A DNA stretch of 51,049 nucleotides from an uncultured Clostridium sp. (GCA_900553405.1 USDF01000003.1:1-51049); one strand, 5' to 3'; counted from the first letter of the stretch, positions 25,113 to 34,525 are shown. Notes: a model not told the origin generated them from the sequence alone. Numbers and translations: made by a program.

Positions 25113-26243
25113 ATGAAGAAAATTTTGATTTTTTACGCATCTTATGGCGGAGGACATCTATCTGCTGCAAAATCTATTAAACAATATATTGATGAAAATT
25201 ATACTGATGTTCAAACTGAAATAATTGATTGCGTTAAATATATTAATAAAGCTTTAGACAAAGTAACTACTGCTGCTTACAGAGAAATGGCAAAAAAAGC
25301 ACCATGGGCTTGGGAAAAAGTTTATTATAAATCTCAAAATGGTCTTTTATCTAAGGTAAGTACTTCTTCTAACAAAATCATGGCTGTAAAAATAGCTAAA
25401 TTATTCCGTGAATTTAACCCAGACATTGTAATTTCTACTCATCCATTCGGTTCACAAATGACTAGTTATTTAAAGCAAAAAGGCAAAACTAATTGTTTAC
25501 TTGCAACTATTATGACTGATTTTGCGCCACATGAGCAATGGCTTATTGGAAATAAATTTGTAGATTTCTATTTTGTATCAAATTCTTCTATGAGGGATAA
25601 AATGGTCCAAGAGTCTATTGATGAAAATAAAATTTTTGTTACAGGAATCCCTATTTCTAATAGATTTTTACAAACTTATGATAAAAAAGAAATTTGTAAT
25701 TTATTTGAATTAGATGCAAATAAAAAGATTGTTTTATTTTTTGCTGGTGGTGAATATGGACTTGGTAAAGATAAAACTGTAGCAATTTTAGATTGTTTAT
25801 CTGATTTTAATGATATTCAAGTTATTGCTATTGCTGGTAAAAATGAAAAGATGAAAAAAGAATTCGAGGAAATAGTTGCTAAAAAGCATAAGGAATCTAC
25901 TATTAAGGTTCTTCCTTTTACAGATAAAGTTCCTGAATTAATGTCTATTTCTGATTTAGTTATAACTAAACCTGGTGGATTAACTACAAGTGAAAGTTTA
26001 GCTTCTTCACTTCCATTTATTATAATTAATCCAATTCCTGGTCAAGAAGAAGAAAATGCTGCATTTTTAGAAGATTCTGGTTGTGCTGTTTGGTTAAAAA
26101 AGCATGATAACCCAAAGGAAGTTTTAGAAAAAGTTTTATTTAATGATAATATTTTATCTAAAATGAAAGAAAATTCTATTAAGCTTTCTAAAAGAAATTC
26201 AACTGAAGATATTTGCACTACTATACTTTCTAAAAATATATAA
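25113..26243 (+). CDS. Processive diacylglycerol glycosyltransferase (MGDG synthase/UgtP-like)
   Basis: This is about 376 residues of GT28 family, related to MurG and plant MGDG synthase. N-terminal ILIFYASYGGGHLSAAKSI contains the glycine-rich lipid-side loop. The C-terminal nucleotide-sugar site is LVITKPGGLTTSESLA, followed by PIPGQEEENAAFL. Enzymes of this group transfer glucose or galactose to diacylglycerol, supplying membrane glycolipids and lipoteichoic-acid anchors. The start at 25113 gives the canonical N-terminus, with AAAGGA about 12 bp upstream; a 13-codon extension has no site. It stands between divergent sleB and yhbY. Sugar specificity is unknown. Confidence 0.87.
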   Translation: MKKILIFYASYGGGHLSAAKSIKQYIDENYTDVQTEIIDCVKYINKALDKVTTAAYREMAKKAPWAWEKVYYKSQNGLLSKVSTSSNKIMAVKIAKLFREFNPDIVISTHPFGSQMTSYLKQKGKTNCLLATIMTDFAPHEQWLIGNKFVDFYFVSNSSMRDKMVQESIDENKIFVTGIPISNRFLQTYDKKEICNLFELDANKKIVLFFAGGEYGLGKDKTVAILDCLSDFNDIQVIAIAGKNEKMKKEFEEIVAKKHKESTIKVLPFTDKVPELMSISDLVITKPGGLTTSESLASSLPFIIINPIPGQEEENAAFLEDSGCAVWLKKHDNPKEVLEKVLFNDNILSKMKENSIKLSKRNSTEDICTTILSKNI

Positions 26244-26338
26244 AATTTTTTAGTTATAATATTTAGTGTTAAAATTATCTTTTGAAGTAATACAAATTAC
26301 TATTTAATAAAATAAATATGTTTAAAGGAGGAAAAACA

Positions 26339-26629
26339 ATGACAAGTAAAGAAAGAGCTTACTTAAGAGGTCTTGCAAATACTATAGATCCTATTTTCCA
26401 AGTAGGAAAAGGTGGTATTTCCGATGTTTTAATAGAACAATTAAATAATGCAATTGAAGCAAGGGAATTAATTAAAATTACCGTTTTAGAAACTGCTCCT
26501 GGAAATGCTAAAGAGTTAGCAAATGTAATTGCTAATAGTACAAATTCTGAAGTAGTACAAACAGTTGGAAATAAAATCACTTTATTCAGGCAAAAGAAAA
26601 AAAATAGTAAAATAGAATTTCCTAGATAG
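26339..26629 (+). CDS. yhbY: YhbY-family ribosome-associated RNA-binding protein
   Basis: This is a 96-residue CRM-domain protein. It begins MTSKERAYLRGLANTIDPIF and contains VGKGGISDVLIEQLNNAIEA, whose GKGG loop is the RNA-contacting GxxG motif. Members bind pre-ribosomal 50S particles. The start is fixed by AAAGGAGG 8 bp upstream; the 7-codon upstream extension is excluded. A long GU-rich hairpin follows the gene (26637-26748). It is about 95 bp downstream of the glycosyltransferase and may be co-transcribed. Confidence 0.9.
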   Translation: MTSKERAYLRGLANTIDPIFQVGKGGISDVLIEQLNNAIEARELIKITVLETAPGNAKELANVIANSTNSEVVQTVGNKITLFRQKKKNSKIEFPR

Positions 26630-26636
26630 GAATTTT

Positions 26637-26748
26637 AAATTTTAGGGACAGGCTTAAAAATTTAATTTTTGTTTTATTGCTTATATTATTTTTAATTTTA
26701 ATAAGCACTTTTTTAAAAAGTAAATTTTTAAGTCTATTCCTAAAATTT
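26637..26748 (+). repeat. Long palindrome after yhbY
   Basis: 28-bp arms at 26637-26664 and 26721-26748 (AAATTTTAGGGACAGGCTTA and its near complement) differ at three places, each allowing G-U pairing in a plus-strand RNA. An inner TTGCTTAT/ATAAGCA stem continues the fold. The GGGAC word links it to the REP-like family. It may serve as the 3' end of the yhbY transcript. Confidence 0.7.
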
Positions 26749-26767
26749 ACTTTTTTTGCTATTTTAG

Positions 26768-26796
26768 TTGACAAGTTTTAAAAAAAGTGCTATTAT
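26768..26796 (+). promoter_or_regulatory. Promoter of tRNA-Arg(TCT)
   Basis: TTGACA (26768-26773), 17 bp, TATTAT; the tRNA begins 20 bp later. Confidence 0.75.
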
Positions 26797-26816
26797 AATT
26801 ACTGCAGTTAGCAAAT

Positions 26817-26893
26817 GGTTCAGTAGCTCAGCTGGATAGAGCAACGGATTTCTAATCCGTGGGTCGGGGGTTCGAATCCCTCCTGGATCACCA
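26817..26893 (+). tRNA. tRNA-Arg(TCT)
   Basis: A full cloverleaf can be drawn: acceptor GGTTCAG with CTGGATC, D arm GCTCAGCTGGATAGAGC, anticodon stem ACGGA-TTTCTAA-TCCGT with anticodon TCT, T arm GGGGGTTCGAATCCCTC and encoded CCA. It decodes AGA (and AGG by wobble), the dominant Arg codons here. Confidence 0.95.
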
Positions 26894-26897
26894 TAGT

Positions 26898-26946
26898 AAA
26901 AAAATCGCTAAAAGTTAGTATTTAAACTACTCTAGCGATTTTTTTA
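26898..26946 (+). terminator. Terminator between tRNA-Arg and amidase
   Basis: AAAAAAATCGCTA pairs with TAGCGATTTTTTT. A and T runs on both sides make it usable by the tRNA and, from the other strand, by the amidase gene. Confidence 0.85.
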
Positions 26947-26953
26947 TTTTAAA

Positions 26954-27709
26954 CTATTTTAATTTTCTATTTACTATACTTTGAATAGCATTGTAATCAT
27001 AATCTTCTGCAATTAATTTTTGTTTTCTTGATGGGTTGTTTCCCCACTTTCCAGCAATTACTTCGTTTGCCATTTCTTCGTTTGATTTTCTATTTGAAGA
27101 ACCTTTCTTTCCCAGTAATATTTCATTTACTTTAGCTTGTACTTCATTATATAAAGAACCTAAAGCTTGTTTTCTTTCTGCTCCTACCCCATATTTCCCA
27201 GCAATTACTTCATTTGCTAATTCTATTATTGATTTTGTTGTTTGTGGTTTTTCTTCATCTTTATCATTTTTAACTGCATTTTCTATTTCTTCTAGTGGAT
27301 AATTTCTTCTTGGACAACTAGTTGAAATAGTATCACTATGATTTTGTACTTTAGTAATATTATATTTTTCTTTTAGATATACTACTAATTCTTTCATAGC
27401 ATTCTTTTGTTCTTCTGACATTGTTTCATTATTGAAATTACCTTCTGCACATATTCCTATACTATCACTATTTGCACCATATGCATGTGCCCCTATCATT
27501 TCTTCTGGACGACCTCTATAAATTGAGCCATCTTTTCTTACATAGAAATGATAACCTATTCCTGCCCATTTATTTGTATTTTTATGATAATTGTGTATTA
27601 CTTCTACACTTTGTAATGCACTTACTCCAGTATGATGCAATATAATTCTATTTGTTGAATTTCTTTTCGATAAAGACGTAAATTCTAAATTTGTCTCTAT
27701 TATATTCAT
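26954..27709 (-). CDS. N-acetylmuramoyl-L-alanine amidase (endolysin) with two CW_7 repeats
   Basis: This is a 251-residue phage-type lysin. The amidase-2 domain is at 1-150, with zinc-site motifs RIILHHTG, GIGYHFYVRKDG and QNHSDTISTSCPRRNYP. Two C-terminal CW_7-like wall-binding repeats each contain ANEVIAGKYG or ANEVIAGKWG, then an Arg/Lys-Gln pair (about 165-200 and 212-250). There is no signal peptide, as expected if a holin releases it. The start codon directly follows the stop of the small membrane protein gene upstream (TAAATG), so the two are translationally coupled. This is probably a remnant lysis cassette of a prophage or a domesticated one; no other phage gene is near. Confidence 0.88.
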   Translation of the reverse strand: MNIIETNLEFTSLSKRNSTNRIILHHTGVSALQSVEVIHNYHKNTNKWAGIGYHFYVRKDGSIYRGRPEEMIGAHAYGANSDSIGICAEGNFNNETMSEEQKNAMKELVVYLKEKYNITKVQNHSDTISTSCPRRNYPLEEIENAVKNDKDEEKPQTTKSIIELANEVIAGKYGVGAERKQALGSLYNEVQAKVNEILLGKKGSSNRKSNEEMANEVIAGKWGNNPSRKQKLIAEDYDYNAIQSIVNRKLK

Positions 27710-27910
27710 TTATTTATCCTCACTTTCATTATTTTTTTCTTTTTTTCTTGTAAAGAAATAGGCAATTACAGCTCCATAAGAAGTGCTAAATAGCATTAAA
27801 AGTTCTTTATTTATTTCTATATTAATAAACATTAATACTACTAACGATATTGTCATTACTAACGTTACTATACTCTTTACATCTATCAATTTTATTAATC
27901 TTTCTTTCAT
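27710..27910 (-). CDS. Small holin-like membrane protein
   Basis: This is 66 residues: a short basic N-terminus, two hydrophobic segments (SIVTLVMTISLVVLMFINI and LLMLFSTSYGAVIAYFF) and a charged C-terminal tail RKKEKNNESEDK. This is the layout of small phage holins. AGGAGG lies 6 bp before the ATG and the stop abuts the endolysin start, which supports a holin-endolysin pair. The exact holin family is not identifiable by eye. Confidence 0.7.
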   Translation of the reverse strand: MKERLIKLIDVKSIVTLVMTISLVVLMFINIEINKELLMLFSTSYGAVIAYFFTRKKEKNNESEDK

Positions 27911-28106
27911 ACTTATTCCTCCTATTCTTATTTTAATAAATAGAAAGCCAAGTGTTGTTTCACTTGTTGTTATTCTTATATTGTCTTAAATTTTCTAGTT
28001 GTCCTATTTTATTATATGAAATATCAACACACTCTGCGTCGATAAATCTCGATATATACATTTATTTTGCTTTTTTTATTTTTGAATATTTTTCCTATAA
28101 TATAAA

Positions 28107-28133
28107 AAAACACCTACCTTTCGATAAGTGTTT
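28107..28133 (-). terminator. Terminator after the M18 aminopeptidase gene
   Basis: AAACAC pairs with GTGTTT across a short loop with A and T runs. It is placed just past the stop at 28156 on the minus strand. Confidence 0.55.
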
Positions 28134-28155
28134 CTTTATTTCATACTTTTTATAT

Positions 28156-29571
28156 TTAATTCTCCCAAAAAGCTTTGTATGCTCTGTGAGCTTCATATAT
28201 ATCAAATTTGCTTGTTACTTCATATGGAGCATGCATTGAAAGCACTGGTACACCTGCATCTATTACATCTACACCTTTATTAGCTAAAATGTAAGCAATG
28301 GTTCCTCCACCGCCAATATCTATTCTTCCTAATTCTGCAAATTCATATGCTACATCTTCCTTTTCAAATATATTTCTAATCATAGCTACAAATTCTGCGT
28401 TTGCGTCTGAAGCGCCAGATTTTCCTCTTGCACCAGTATATTTGTTAAGTCCTAATCCTCTTCCAAAATATCCCGCATTATTTTTTTCATAAGCTGATGC
28501 ATATATTGGATCATATGCTGCATCTACGTCTGCAGATAACATTTTTGAATTGCAGAATACTTTATCTAATAAGTTTGGTCTATTTATTCCTAATTTATTT
28601 AGTATTTCTGAAATAAATGTATCAAATACATTAGATTCCATTCCTGTATTTCCCATGCTTCCTATTTCTTCTTTATCAGAAATAATGCATACCGCTGTTG
28701 TTTTTGGATTTTCTAAATTTAATAATGCTGTTAATGAAGTATATACACATACTTTATCATCTTGACCATATGCTGCAACCATACTACTATCAAATCCCAT
28801 ACTTCTTGCACGGAATGCAGGTACTATTTCTATTTCTGAACTTACAAAATCCATTTCTGTAATTCCATACTTTTGGTTTAAAATATTCATTATATTTAAT
28901 TTTACAGAATCTGCACCTTTTTCTCCTTCAAATGGAATACTTCCTATTAAAAGATCTAGATCTTCTCCTTTAATTCCTTCTTTTAATTTTCTTTCCATTT
29001 GTTCAGATGCTAAATGTGGTAATAAATCTGTAATTGTGAAAATAGGGTCTGATTCATCTTCACCAATTTTTACTTCAATTTTTTCTCCATTTGGTTTTAC
29101 TATAACTCCATGGATTGCAAGAGGTATAGTTGTCCATTGATATTTTTTTATTCCTCCATAATAATGTGTTTTTAAATATGCTAATCCTGTATCTTCATAT
29201 AATGGATTTGGTTTTAAGTCTAATCTTGGAGAATCTGCATGGCTACCTATAATATTCATTCCATTTTCTATAGAATTTTGACCTATTATTGCTAGATACA
29301 TACTTTTATCTCTATTTATATAATATACTTTATCTCCTGCTTTTAAGTTTTCAAATTCACATATATTTTTAAATCCATTTTTTTCAGCCAATTCTTTTGA
29401 ACTTTTTACAATTTCTCTTTCAGTTTTTGAATTATTTAAAAAGTTCATATAATCTGTACAATATGAAAAAATTTCTTCTTTCTTTTTACTTTCTATTCCT
29501 TCCCAACCTGTATTCGTTTTGCGGAATAGTTTTTCCTTTAAACTCTCTTTTTCTGTCAACTCTTTTAGCAT
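28156..29571 (-). CDS. M18 family aminopeptidase
   Basis: This is about 471 residues. The zinc ligands and motifs of M18 enzymes are visible: MNIIGSHADSPRLDLKP (His and Asp), ISDKEEIGSMGNTGM (Glu pair), LSADVDAAYDP (Asp), and near the C-terminus GGGGTIAYILANKGVDVIDAGVPVLSMHAPYEV (His; shown in parts as GGGGTIA and LSMHAPYE). It removes N-terminal residues, often acidic ones, from peptides in the cytoplasm. Three Met codons lie at the start; 29571 gives the best spacing to AAAGGA, while 29580 is the longest. It stands alone with a downstream terminator. Confidence 0.9.
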   Translation of the reverse strand: MLKELTEKESLKEKLFRKTNTGWEGIESKKKEEIFSYCTDYMNFLNNSKTEREIVKSSKELAEKNGFKNICEFENLKAGDKVYYINRDKSMYLAIIGQNSIENGMNIIGSHADSPRLDLKPNPLYEDTGLAYLKTHYYGGIKKYQWTTIPLAIHGVIVKPNGEKIEVKIGEDESDPIFTITDLLPHLASEQMERKLKEGIKGEDLDLLIGSIPFEGEKGADSVKLNIMNILNQKYGITEMDFVSSEIEIVPAFRARSMGFDSSMVAAYGQDDKVCVYTSLTALLNLENPKTTAVCIISDKEEIGSMGNTGMESNVFDTFISEILNKLGINRPNLLDKVFCNSKMLSADVDAAYDPIYASAYEKNNAGYFGRGLGLNKYTGARGKSGASDANAEFVAMIRNIFEKEDVAYEFAELGRIDIGGGGTIAYILANKGVDVIDAGVPVLSMHAPYEVTSKFDIYEAHRAYKAFWEN

Positions 29572-29850
29572 TTTCATCATCCTTTCTTTTGTTTTTTTTA
29601 ATTATATCATTGCTATTTATTTTTTTCTACCTTTTTTTAATATCTCCTTTTTAATATTTCCAATTTTTATCAAATTATTATAAGTTTAAGAATACATGAA
29701 AATTTTTTAAATATAATGTAACAATATCTTTACAAATTAATCTTTTTAGTATTTAATATTATAAGGATTTTTGTATTTTTTTGTAAAAATTTGAAGTTTA
29801 TTATAACAAAAGGAGGAAAAGTTAGTTTAAAAACTAATTTACTATATATT

Positions 29851-31777
29851 ATGGGAAAAAGTAAGAAAAATTCAAACAAGCCTAAAAAACAAGTTAATAC
29901 AGAGACTGTAAGTGATATTCTTTTAGAGGATAAAAACAATATTAGTGATGCTGCTACTGATGCTATGAAAAATGTGGATAGTGTTGCTTATGCCGATAAT
30001 CTAGTAGAACCTTCTAAATTTTCTAAAAGCATTAGAAAACTTGATATAAAAGAAAAAGAAGAAAAAATTGAAAATGTAGATTTGAAAGATGATGATACAG
30101 AAGAATTAGATTCAGCAGATGAAATAGTAGATGATATTCCTAAAGAAAATGTTAACAGCCCAATTTCTAATGAAAATGCTTTAATTGAAAATAGTAATAA
30201 TGATAAAGAATATAAAGTTGTAAATCAAAAAAAATCTTATAAAACAGCAATCATTCTTTCTATAGCTTTTATAATTATAGTTCTTTTATTTTTATTATTT
30301 TCAACTATTTTTGCTTTAATAACATCAAATAAATCAACTATTATTAATGGAGTTAGCATCAAAGATATTGATGTTTCTAACTTAACTAAGGAACAAGCTT
30401 TAGAAAAAATTTCAAATGAATTTAGTAAAAAATCTGCTCAAGCTATTACTTTAAAACATAATGATTTTGAACAAACTATTTTACCTGAACAATTTGAAGT
30501 TTCATTTTCTTTAAATGATGCTATTAATATGGCATATAGTAAAGGTCGTTCACGGAAATATCTTTGAAAATAATTACGAAATTTTAGTATCTTTGCTTTC
30601 AGGTGTTAAAATCAATCCAGGTTTTTCTTATAGTGAGGAAACTTTAAATTCTTTAATTAATGAAATGGAAACTAATTTCGAAGATAGGCTAATAGAGCCA
30701 AGTTATTACATAGAAGAAAATAATTTGATTTTGTCTAAAGGAAAGAATGGAGTAGTTATAAATAGAGAAAAATTACAATCTGAAATTATGTATTTGCTTA
30801 ATAATTTAGATTGTAACAACACTATTATAGATATTCCAGTTGAAGAGAAAGTTGCAAGTACATTAGATATAAATAAAATTCATGAGGAAATAAGTAAAGA
30901 ACCTCAAGATGCTTATTACACCACAAATCCTTATGTTGTTCATCCACATGTTGATGGTATAGATTTTGCTATAACTATGGAAGAAGCTACAGATATTTTC
31001 AATAATTGTGAAGATTCATGTAGTATTCCTTTAAAAGTGATTTCTCCAAATGTGACAACTAATGATATTGGACCAGAAGCATTTCCAGATTTATTAGGTT
31101 CATATTCTACTACATATAGTACTAGAAATGCTAACAGAAGTACAAACATAAGATTAGCATCTCAAAAAGTAAATGGTACTGTAATTATGCCTGGTGAAGT
31201 TTTTTCTTATAATACAACAGTTGGTAAAAGAACTGCTGCCGCAGGATTCAAAAGTGCTGCTGTATATGCTGGTGGAGAAGTTACTACAGGAATTGGAGGC
31301 GGAATTTGTCAGGTATCTTCTACTTTATATAATGCTGTTTTACTTTCTAATTTAGAAATTGTAGAAAGATCTAATCATGGATTTAATCCTGGATATGTCC
31401 CAGCTGGTAGAGATGCTACTGTTTCTTGGGGTGGTCCTGATTTTAAATTTAAAAATAATAGAACTTATCCTGTAAAAATTATATGTTCTGGAACAGGTGG
31501 AACAATTAACTTTAAGATTTTCGGATTACTTGAAGAAAATGAGTATGAAGTAGAAATTCAATCATATATAACAAAATACATTTCTTATAGAACTATAACA
31601 AAAAACGATTCTAGCTTAGCAAAAGGTCAAACTAAAGTGTTACAAAATGGTTCTAATGGTTGCAAATCTGTAGCTTATCGTATATTAAAACAGAATGGTG
31701 AAGTAGTTTCAAAGACACTTCTTTCACAAGACACTTATAATCCTCACAATAAAATTGTTGCTGTAGGAACAAAATAA
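29851..31777 (+). CDS. VanW/G5 cell-wall protein, split by a +1 frameshift
   Basis: Two frames (to 30567 and from 30515) together encode about 641 residues. An acidic N-terminal cytoplasmic part is followed by a membrane anchor (AIILSIAFIIIVLLFLLFS). Peptidoglycan-binding-4 repeats come next, then a VanW domain with MPGEVFSYNTTVGKRTAAAG and GGGICQVSSTLYNAVLLS, and a C-terminal G5-like domain. VanW proteins occur with wall and vancomycin-resistance genes, but their reaction is unknown. An extra C at 30553 (TCA-C-GGA-AAT) breaks the repeat: 0 frame ends at TGA four codons later, while removing it gives GRSGNIFENNYEIL. The start is unclear: AGGAGG at 29811 is 34 bp before this ATG. No gene of a resistance operon is adjacent. 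Confidence 0.82.
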
Positions 31778-31800
31778 ATTGCATTAATTCAAAATAACAA

Positions 31801-31838
31801 AGCCATGTAAAAGTTGACATTTCAACACTTACATGGCT
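31801..31838 (+). terminator. Terminator after vanW-family gene
   Basis: AGCCATGTAA pairs with TTACATGGCT, with an inner GTTG/CAAC stem, followed by TATTATTTG and T runs. Confidence 0.85.
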
Positions 31839-31885
31839 CTATTATTTGTATTTTTTTATGAGAACAAAATCTAATTGTAAACAAA

Positions 31886-31914
31886 TTGACATAATATTGA
31901 AATAGTGATATAAT
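31886..31914 (+). promoter_or_regulatory. Perfect promoter of the 32007 gene
   Basis: TTGACA, 17-bp spacer, TATAAT, about 90 bp before the start codon; the leader is AT-rich. Confidence 0.8.
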
Positions 31915-32006
31915 TTGCTTGTAATAGTTTATTACGCAATTTAATAATAGCTTATAATAGAGCTTTTATGAATTATCCTTAAAACTTTATTAAGAGGAGG
32001 TATAAT

Positions 32007-32648
32007 ATGCCAGGAATTTTGTATCATCTTAGTTTTGCAGAGGAGGTATATCGGAAATTAGTACCAGTCATGCCTTTTGATAAGATTTCTTTTATGGCTG
32101 GCAATTTAATTCCTGATTTGGCTACCGACAAGAATCAATCTCATTATCGCAAGGAAGCATCTGTCAAAGGTCTCTTTGTTCCTGAAATGAAACTGGTAAA
32201 AAGAGACCTGTTCATACCAGAGGACCCAATTAAGTTCGGAATGTTCTGTCACCTGTATTTGGATTATTATTTCATCGAGGAGTTTTTAATTCCTGAATTC
32301 ATTTGGGATGTTAAGACGATGAGAGTAATAAATCCAAGAAACAACAAAGAATGGGATGTAAAGACCTTCTTTTCCCCTTCTGGTATATATGGTGCATACA
32401 CAGAAATCAACCAGCTGATGGTGAGAGATGGTCATGTATCACTTCTCACAGTCGAAGAACTTCCTGCAATTCTGCCCAACACAGGATTGACTGTGTTTGA
32501 CACAAGACGCGAAAAGACATGGAAGTCAGAGTTAGAGGAGTATTTGGCACAGAAAAAAGAGTATACTGGAGAAATTTTTGACTATAACAGATTGTGGAGT
32601 TGTATCGAAAGAATTGCGACCCAATTTATAGATGAAATTTCGAAATAA
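32007..32648 (+). CDS. Zn-dependent phospholipase C-like hypothetical protein
   Basis: This is a 213-residue protein beginning MPGILYHLSFAEEVYRKLVP. AGNLIPDLATDKNQSHYRK and FGMFCHLYLDYYFIEEF put His and Asp residues where zinc-dependent phospholipase C/S1-P1-like bacterial proteins (often annotated hypothetical) have metal ligands. The likeness is weak and should be treated as a suggestion. There is no signal peptide. Codon choice differs from the surroundings: CTG, GAC, CGC and a CGG (Tyr-CGG-Lys) appear, and GC is higher than in neighbours, so it may be acquired. It converges on the 32773 gene across two hairpins. AGGAGG precedes the ATG. Confidence 0.55.
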   Translation: MPGILYHLSFAEEVYRKLVPVMPFDKISFMAGNLIPDLATDKNQSHYRKEASVKGLFVPEMKLVKRDLFIPEDPIKFGMFCHLYLDYYFIEEFLIPEFIWDVKTMRVINPRNNKEWDVKTFFSPSGIYGAYTEINQLMVRDGHVSLLTVEELPAILPNTGLTVFDTRREKTWKSELEEYLAQKKEYTGEIFDYNRLWSCIERIATQFIDEISK

Positions 32649-32664
32649 GTCACACAAAAATGGC

Positions 32665-32700
32665 AAAGAGCCACTAAACTGCAAAGTTTGGTGGCTCTTT
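32665..32700 (+). terminator. Terminator after 32007 gene
   Basis: AAAGAGCCAC-TAAAC...GTTT-GTGGCTCTTT, followed by CTTTTTAT. Confidence 0.88.
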
Positions 32701-32710
32701 CTTTTTATAA

Positions 32711-32743
32711 AAACTCCCCAAGATTAACATTCTAGGGGAGTTT
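32711..32743 (-). terminator. Terminator after 32773 gene
   Basis: AAACTCCCC pairs with GGGGAGTTT. It serves the converging gene on the minus strand. Confidence 0.75.
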
Positions 32744-32772
32744 GATTAGAGCTTTAAACTATCGTTTTTTAA

Positions 32773-33849
32773 TTACTTGTCGGACTGCTGAGAAGGTCGT
32801 TCTCCCTTCTTCTTGTCCATGAGCCTATTAAGCATCAGTAGAAGTAACTGGTTCATCTGATTGCCGTCTTCGCTGTTCTGTCCGCACATTGTAGACATGA
32901 TAGCCAACTTTTCAACATTTAAGTCGTCACCCACATTGATGTAATCTCTGAGAGTAATAACTTTGGAATAGCAACTGAAACCCAAAACATTCTTAATGGG
33001 AATGACGGTCTTCATTTTACCAGTCTTAGCACATAGAATCTGAATACTTTTTTTCTCAACTTGCATTACATAGTAGTATTCGCCAGCGTCCTTAATGAGA
33101 TCTCCCTCATTAAGCTTGGTAGCAGGCAGAATAAAGATGGGAAAATTGCCAAGTTGCATGTCGCCGACATCTGTAATTTCTTTCTTTTTCTTGTCATAGA
33201 TCCGCCAGTTGTCACCGTTCTTAACAGCAATACCCATTAATGTACTTGCAATGTTTTCATCCTTGTTTGGACCAATCTCTATGTTCAGGTTAAAAATCTT
33301 GTTTTTCGTAGTAGCATTCTCCTTGATTTCTTGTTTTTCATGTTCTTTGACTTTTACTACATCCTCACTCTCCTTGCGTGCCAAGATATCACTTTTGACC
33401 AGTTCTTCGTAATCGGATTGTTCAAATTCAAATCCAAATGTGATATTCATGTCTCGACTATTATTTTTCTCAGCCAATTTGCATATCATACATTCTTTTT
33501 TGAAGAAGCAATCATCACACTCATCTTTACATATCTCTTCGTCTGCATTAATTGGAATAACAAATGTTACACGAGGTTCTGTAGAACTTGAAACAAAATC
33601 CTCAATTTGGATACTATCCTTTATTTCTAAATTTGCAGCAGGACATGAGAATCTAGTTTCATAATGGCAATAACCATTTCTAAAAAAGATTCGCACTGGT
33701 ATAATGTCACAACTTTCACATTTAAATTTCGCTTTATTGTCTCTACTATCATAATATCCTAATTTGTTTAAAAGTTCATACTCGTGCCATTCGCCACAAT
33801 AAGGACAAAGATATCGTTTTGGTCTTAAGTCCAAAAGTTTTTGATACAA
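32773..33849 (-). CDS. Zinc-ribbon protein of unknown function
   Basis: This is about 358 residues. Cysteine pairs at the N-terminus (LCPYCGEWHEY, then FKCESCDII) form a likely zinc ribbon. A second cluster, CKDECDDCFFKKECMIC (about 108-124), resembles another metal or Fe-S site. A charged middle region is followed by two beta-rich segments and a Gln/Lys-rich tail. There is no signal peptide. TTG at 33849 is the likely start, with AGGAGG 11 bp upstream. Codon use is GC-richer than the native genes and includes an in-frame CGG (NWRIY). The gene converges on the 32007 gene. I recognise no named family; the zinc ribbon suggests nucleic-acid or protein contact. Confidence 0.6.
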   Translation of the reverse strand: MYQKLLDLRPKRYLCPYCGEWHEYELLNKLGYYDSRDNKAKFKCESCDIIPVRIFFRNGYCHYETRFSCPAANLEIKDSIQIEDFVSSSTEPRVTFVIPINADEEICKDECDDCFFKKECMICKLAEKNNSRDMNITFGFEFEQSDYEELVKSDILARKESEDVVKVKEHEKQEIKENATTKNKIFNLNIEIGPNKDENIASTLMGIAVKNGDNWRIYDKKKKEITDVGDMQLGNFPIFILPATKLNEGDLIKDAGEYYYVMQVEKKSIQILCAKTGKMKTVIPIKNVLGFSCYSKVITLRDYINVGDDLNVEKLAIMSTMCGQNSEDGNQMNQLLLLMLNRLMDKKKGERPSQQSDK

Positions 33850-33986
33850 GACATCATTTACCTCCTATCTACAGTAATTTAGTTAATAGTTCTCTAACTC
33901 CTTTCTTAATAGTGTATTTATGCATATATTTTTTAGGCTACCAAAGTCAATTTGCCTTTGATATAAGCACATAAAATACCATATCT

Positions 33987-34015
33987 ATTATATTTCATAT
34001 TTACATAAAAGTCAA
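33987..34015 (-). promoter_or_regulatory. Promoter of the zinc-ribbon gene; rest of gap empty
   Basis: On the minus strand TTGACT, 17 bp, TATAAT precede the zinc-ribbon gene by about 130 bp. The rest of the gap 33850-34238 is AT-rich, and I see nothing else in it. Confidence 0.6.
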
Positions 34016-34238
34016 CATATTCCTATTTTCTTCCTATCTTATACTGTGGATTTGTTAAACATGTGTCACATTTAATCATTTATAAAGTTACTCAAGATAT
34101 TGTCTTGCTTAAATTTTGAAATAGCAAATACAACAAAATATATCTGTAAAAGTTAGATGTTATTAATGATGTTTTAGATTATTTAGATAGTTAGCAAAGG
34201 TTACAAATTAGATGTAAAATTAAAATATTACAAAAAAA

Positions 34239-34260
34239 ACTCTCAAAATAGTTTGAGAGT
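34239..34260 (-). terminator. Terminator after tRNA-Arg(ACG)
   Basis: ACTCTCAAA-ATAG-TTTGAGAGT, then TTTTTTTTG on the minus strand, 2 bp past the tRNA end. Confidence 0.85.
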
Positions 34261-34262
34261 AA

Positions 34263-34339
<77 letters not shown>

Positions 34340-34525
34340 AGTTAAAGTTCATTTAAAATAATAGCACATTCTATAAAAAAAGTCAATTGTAGCAACTATA
34401 TTTTTTACTACAAACTGCCTTTCTTTTTTACTATATTGATTTTATATTTTTATACTCTATAACTATTCCTTTTATAATTGTCTATAACATTTAATTGCAA
34501 TTTTAACAAATTACGTTACAACTTT

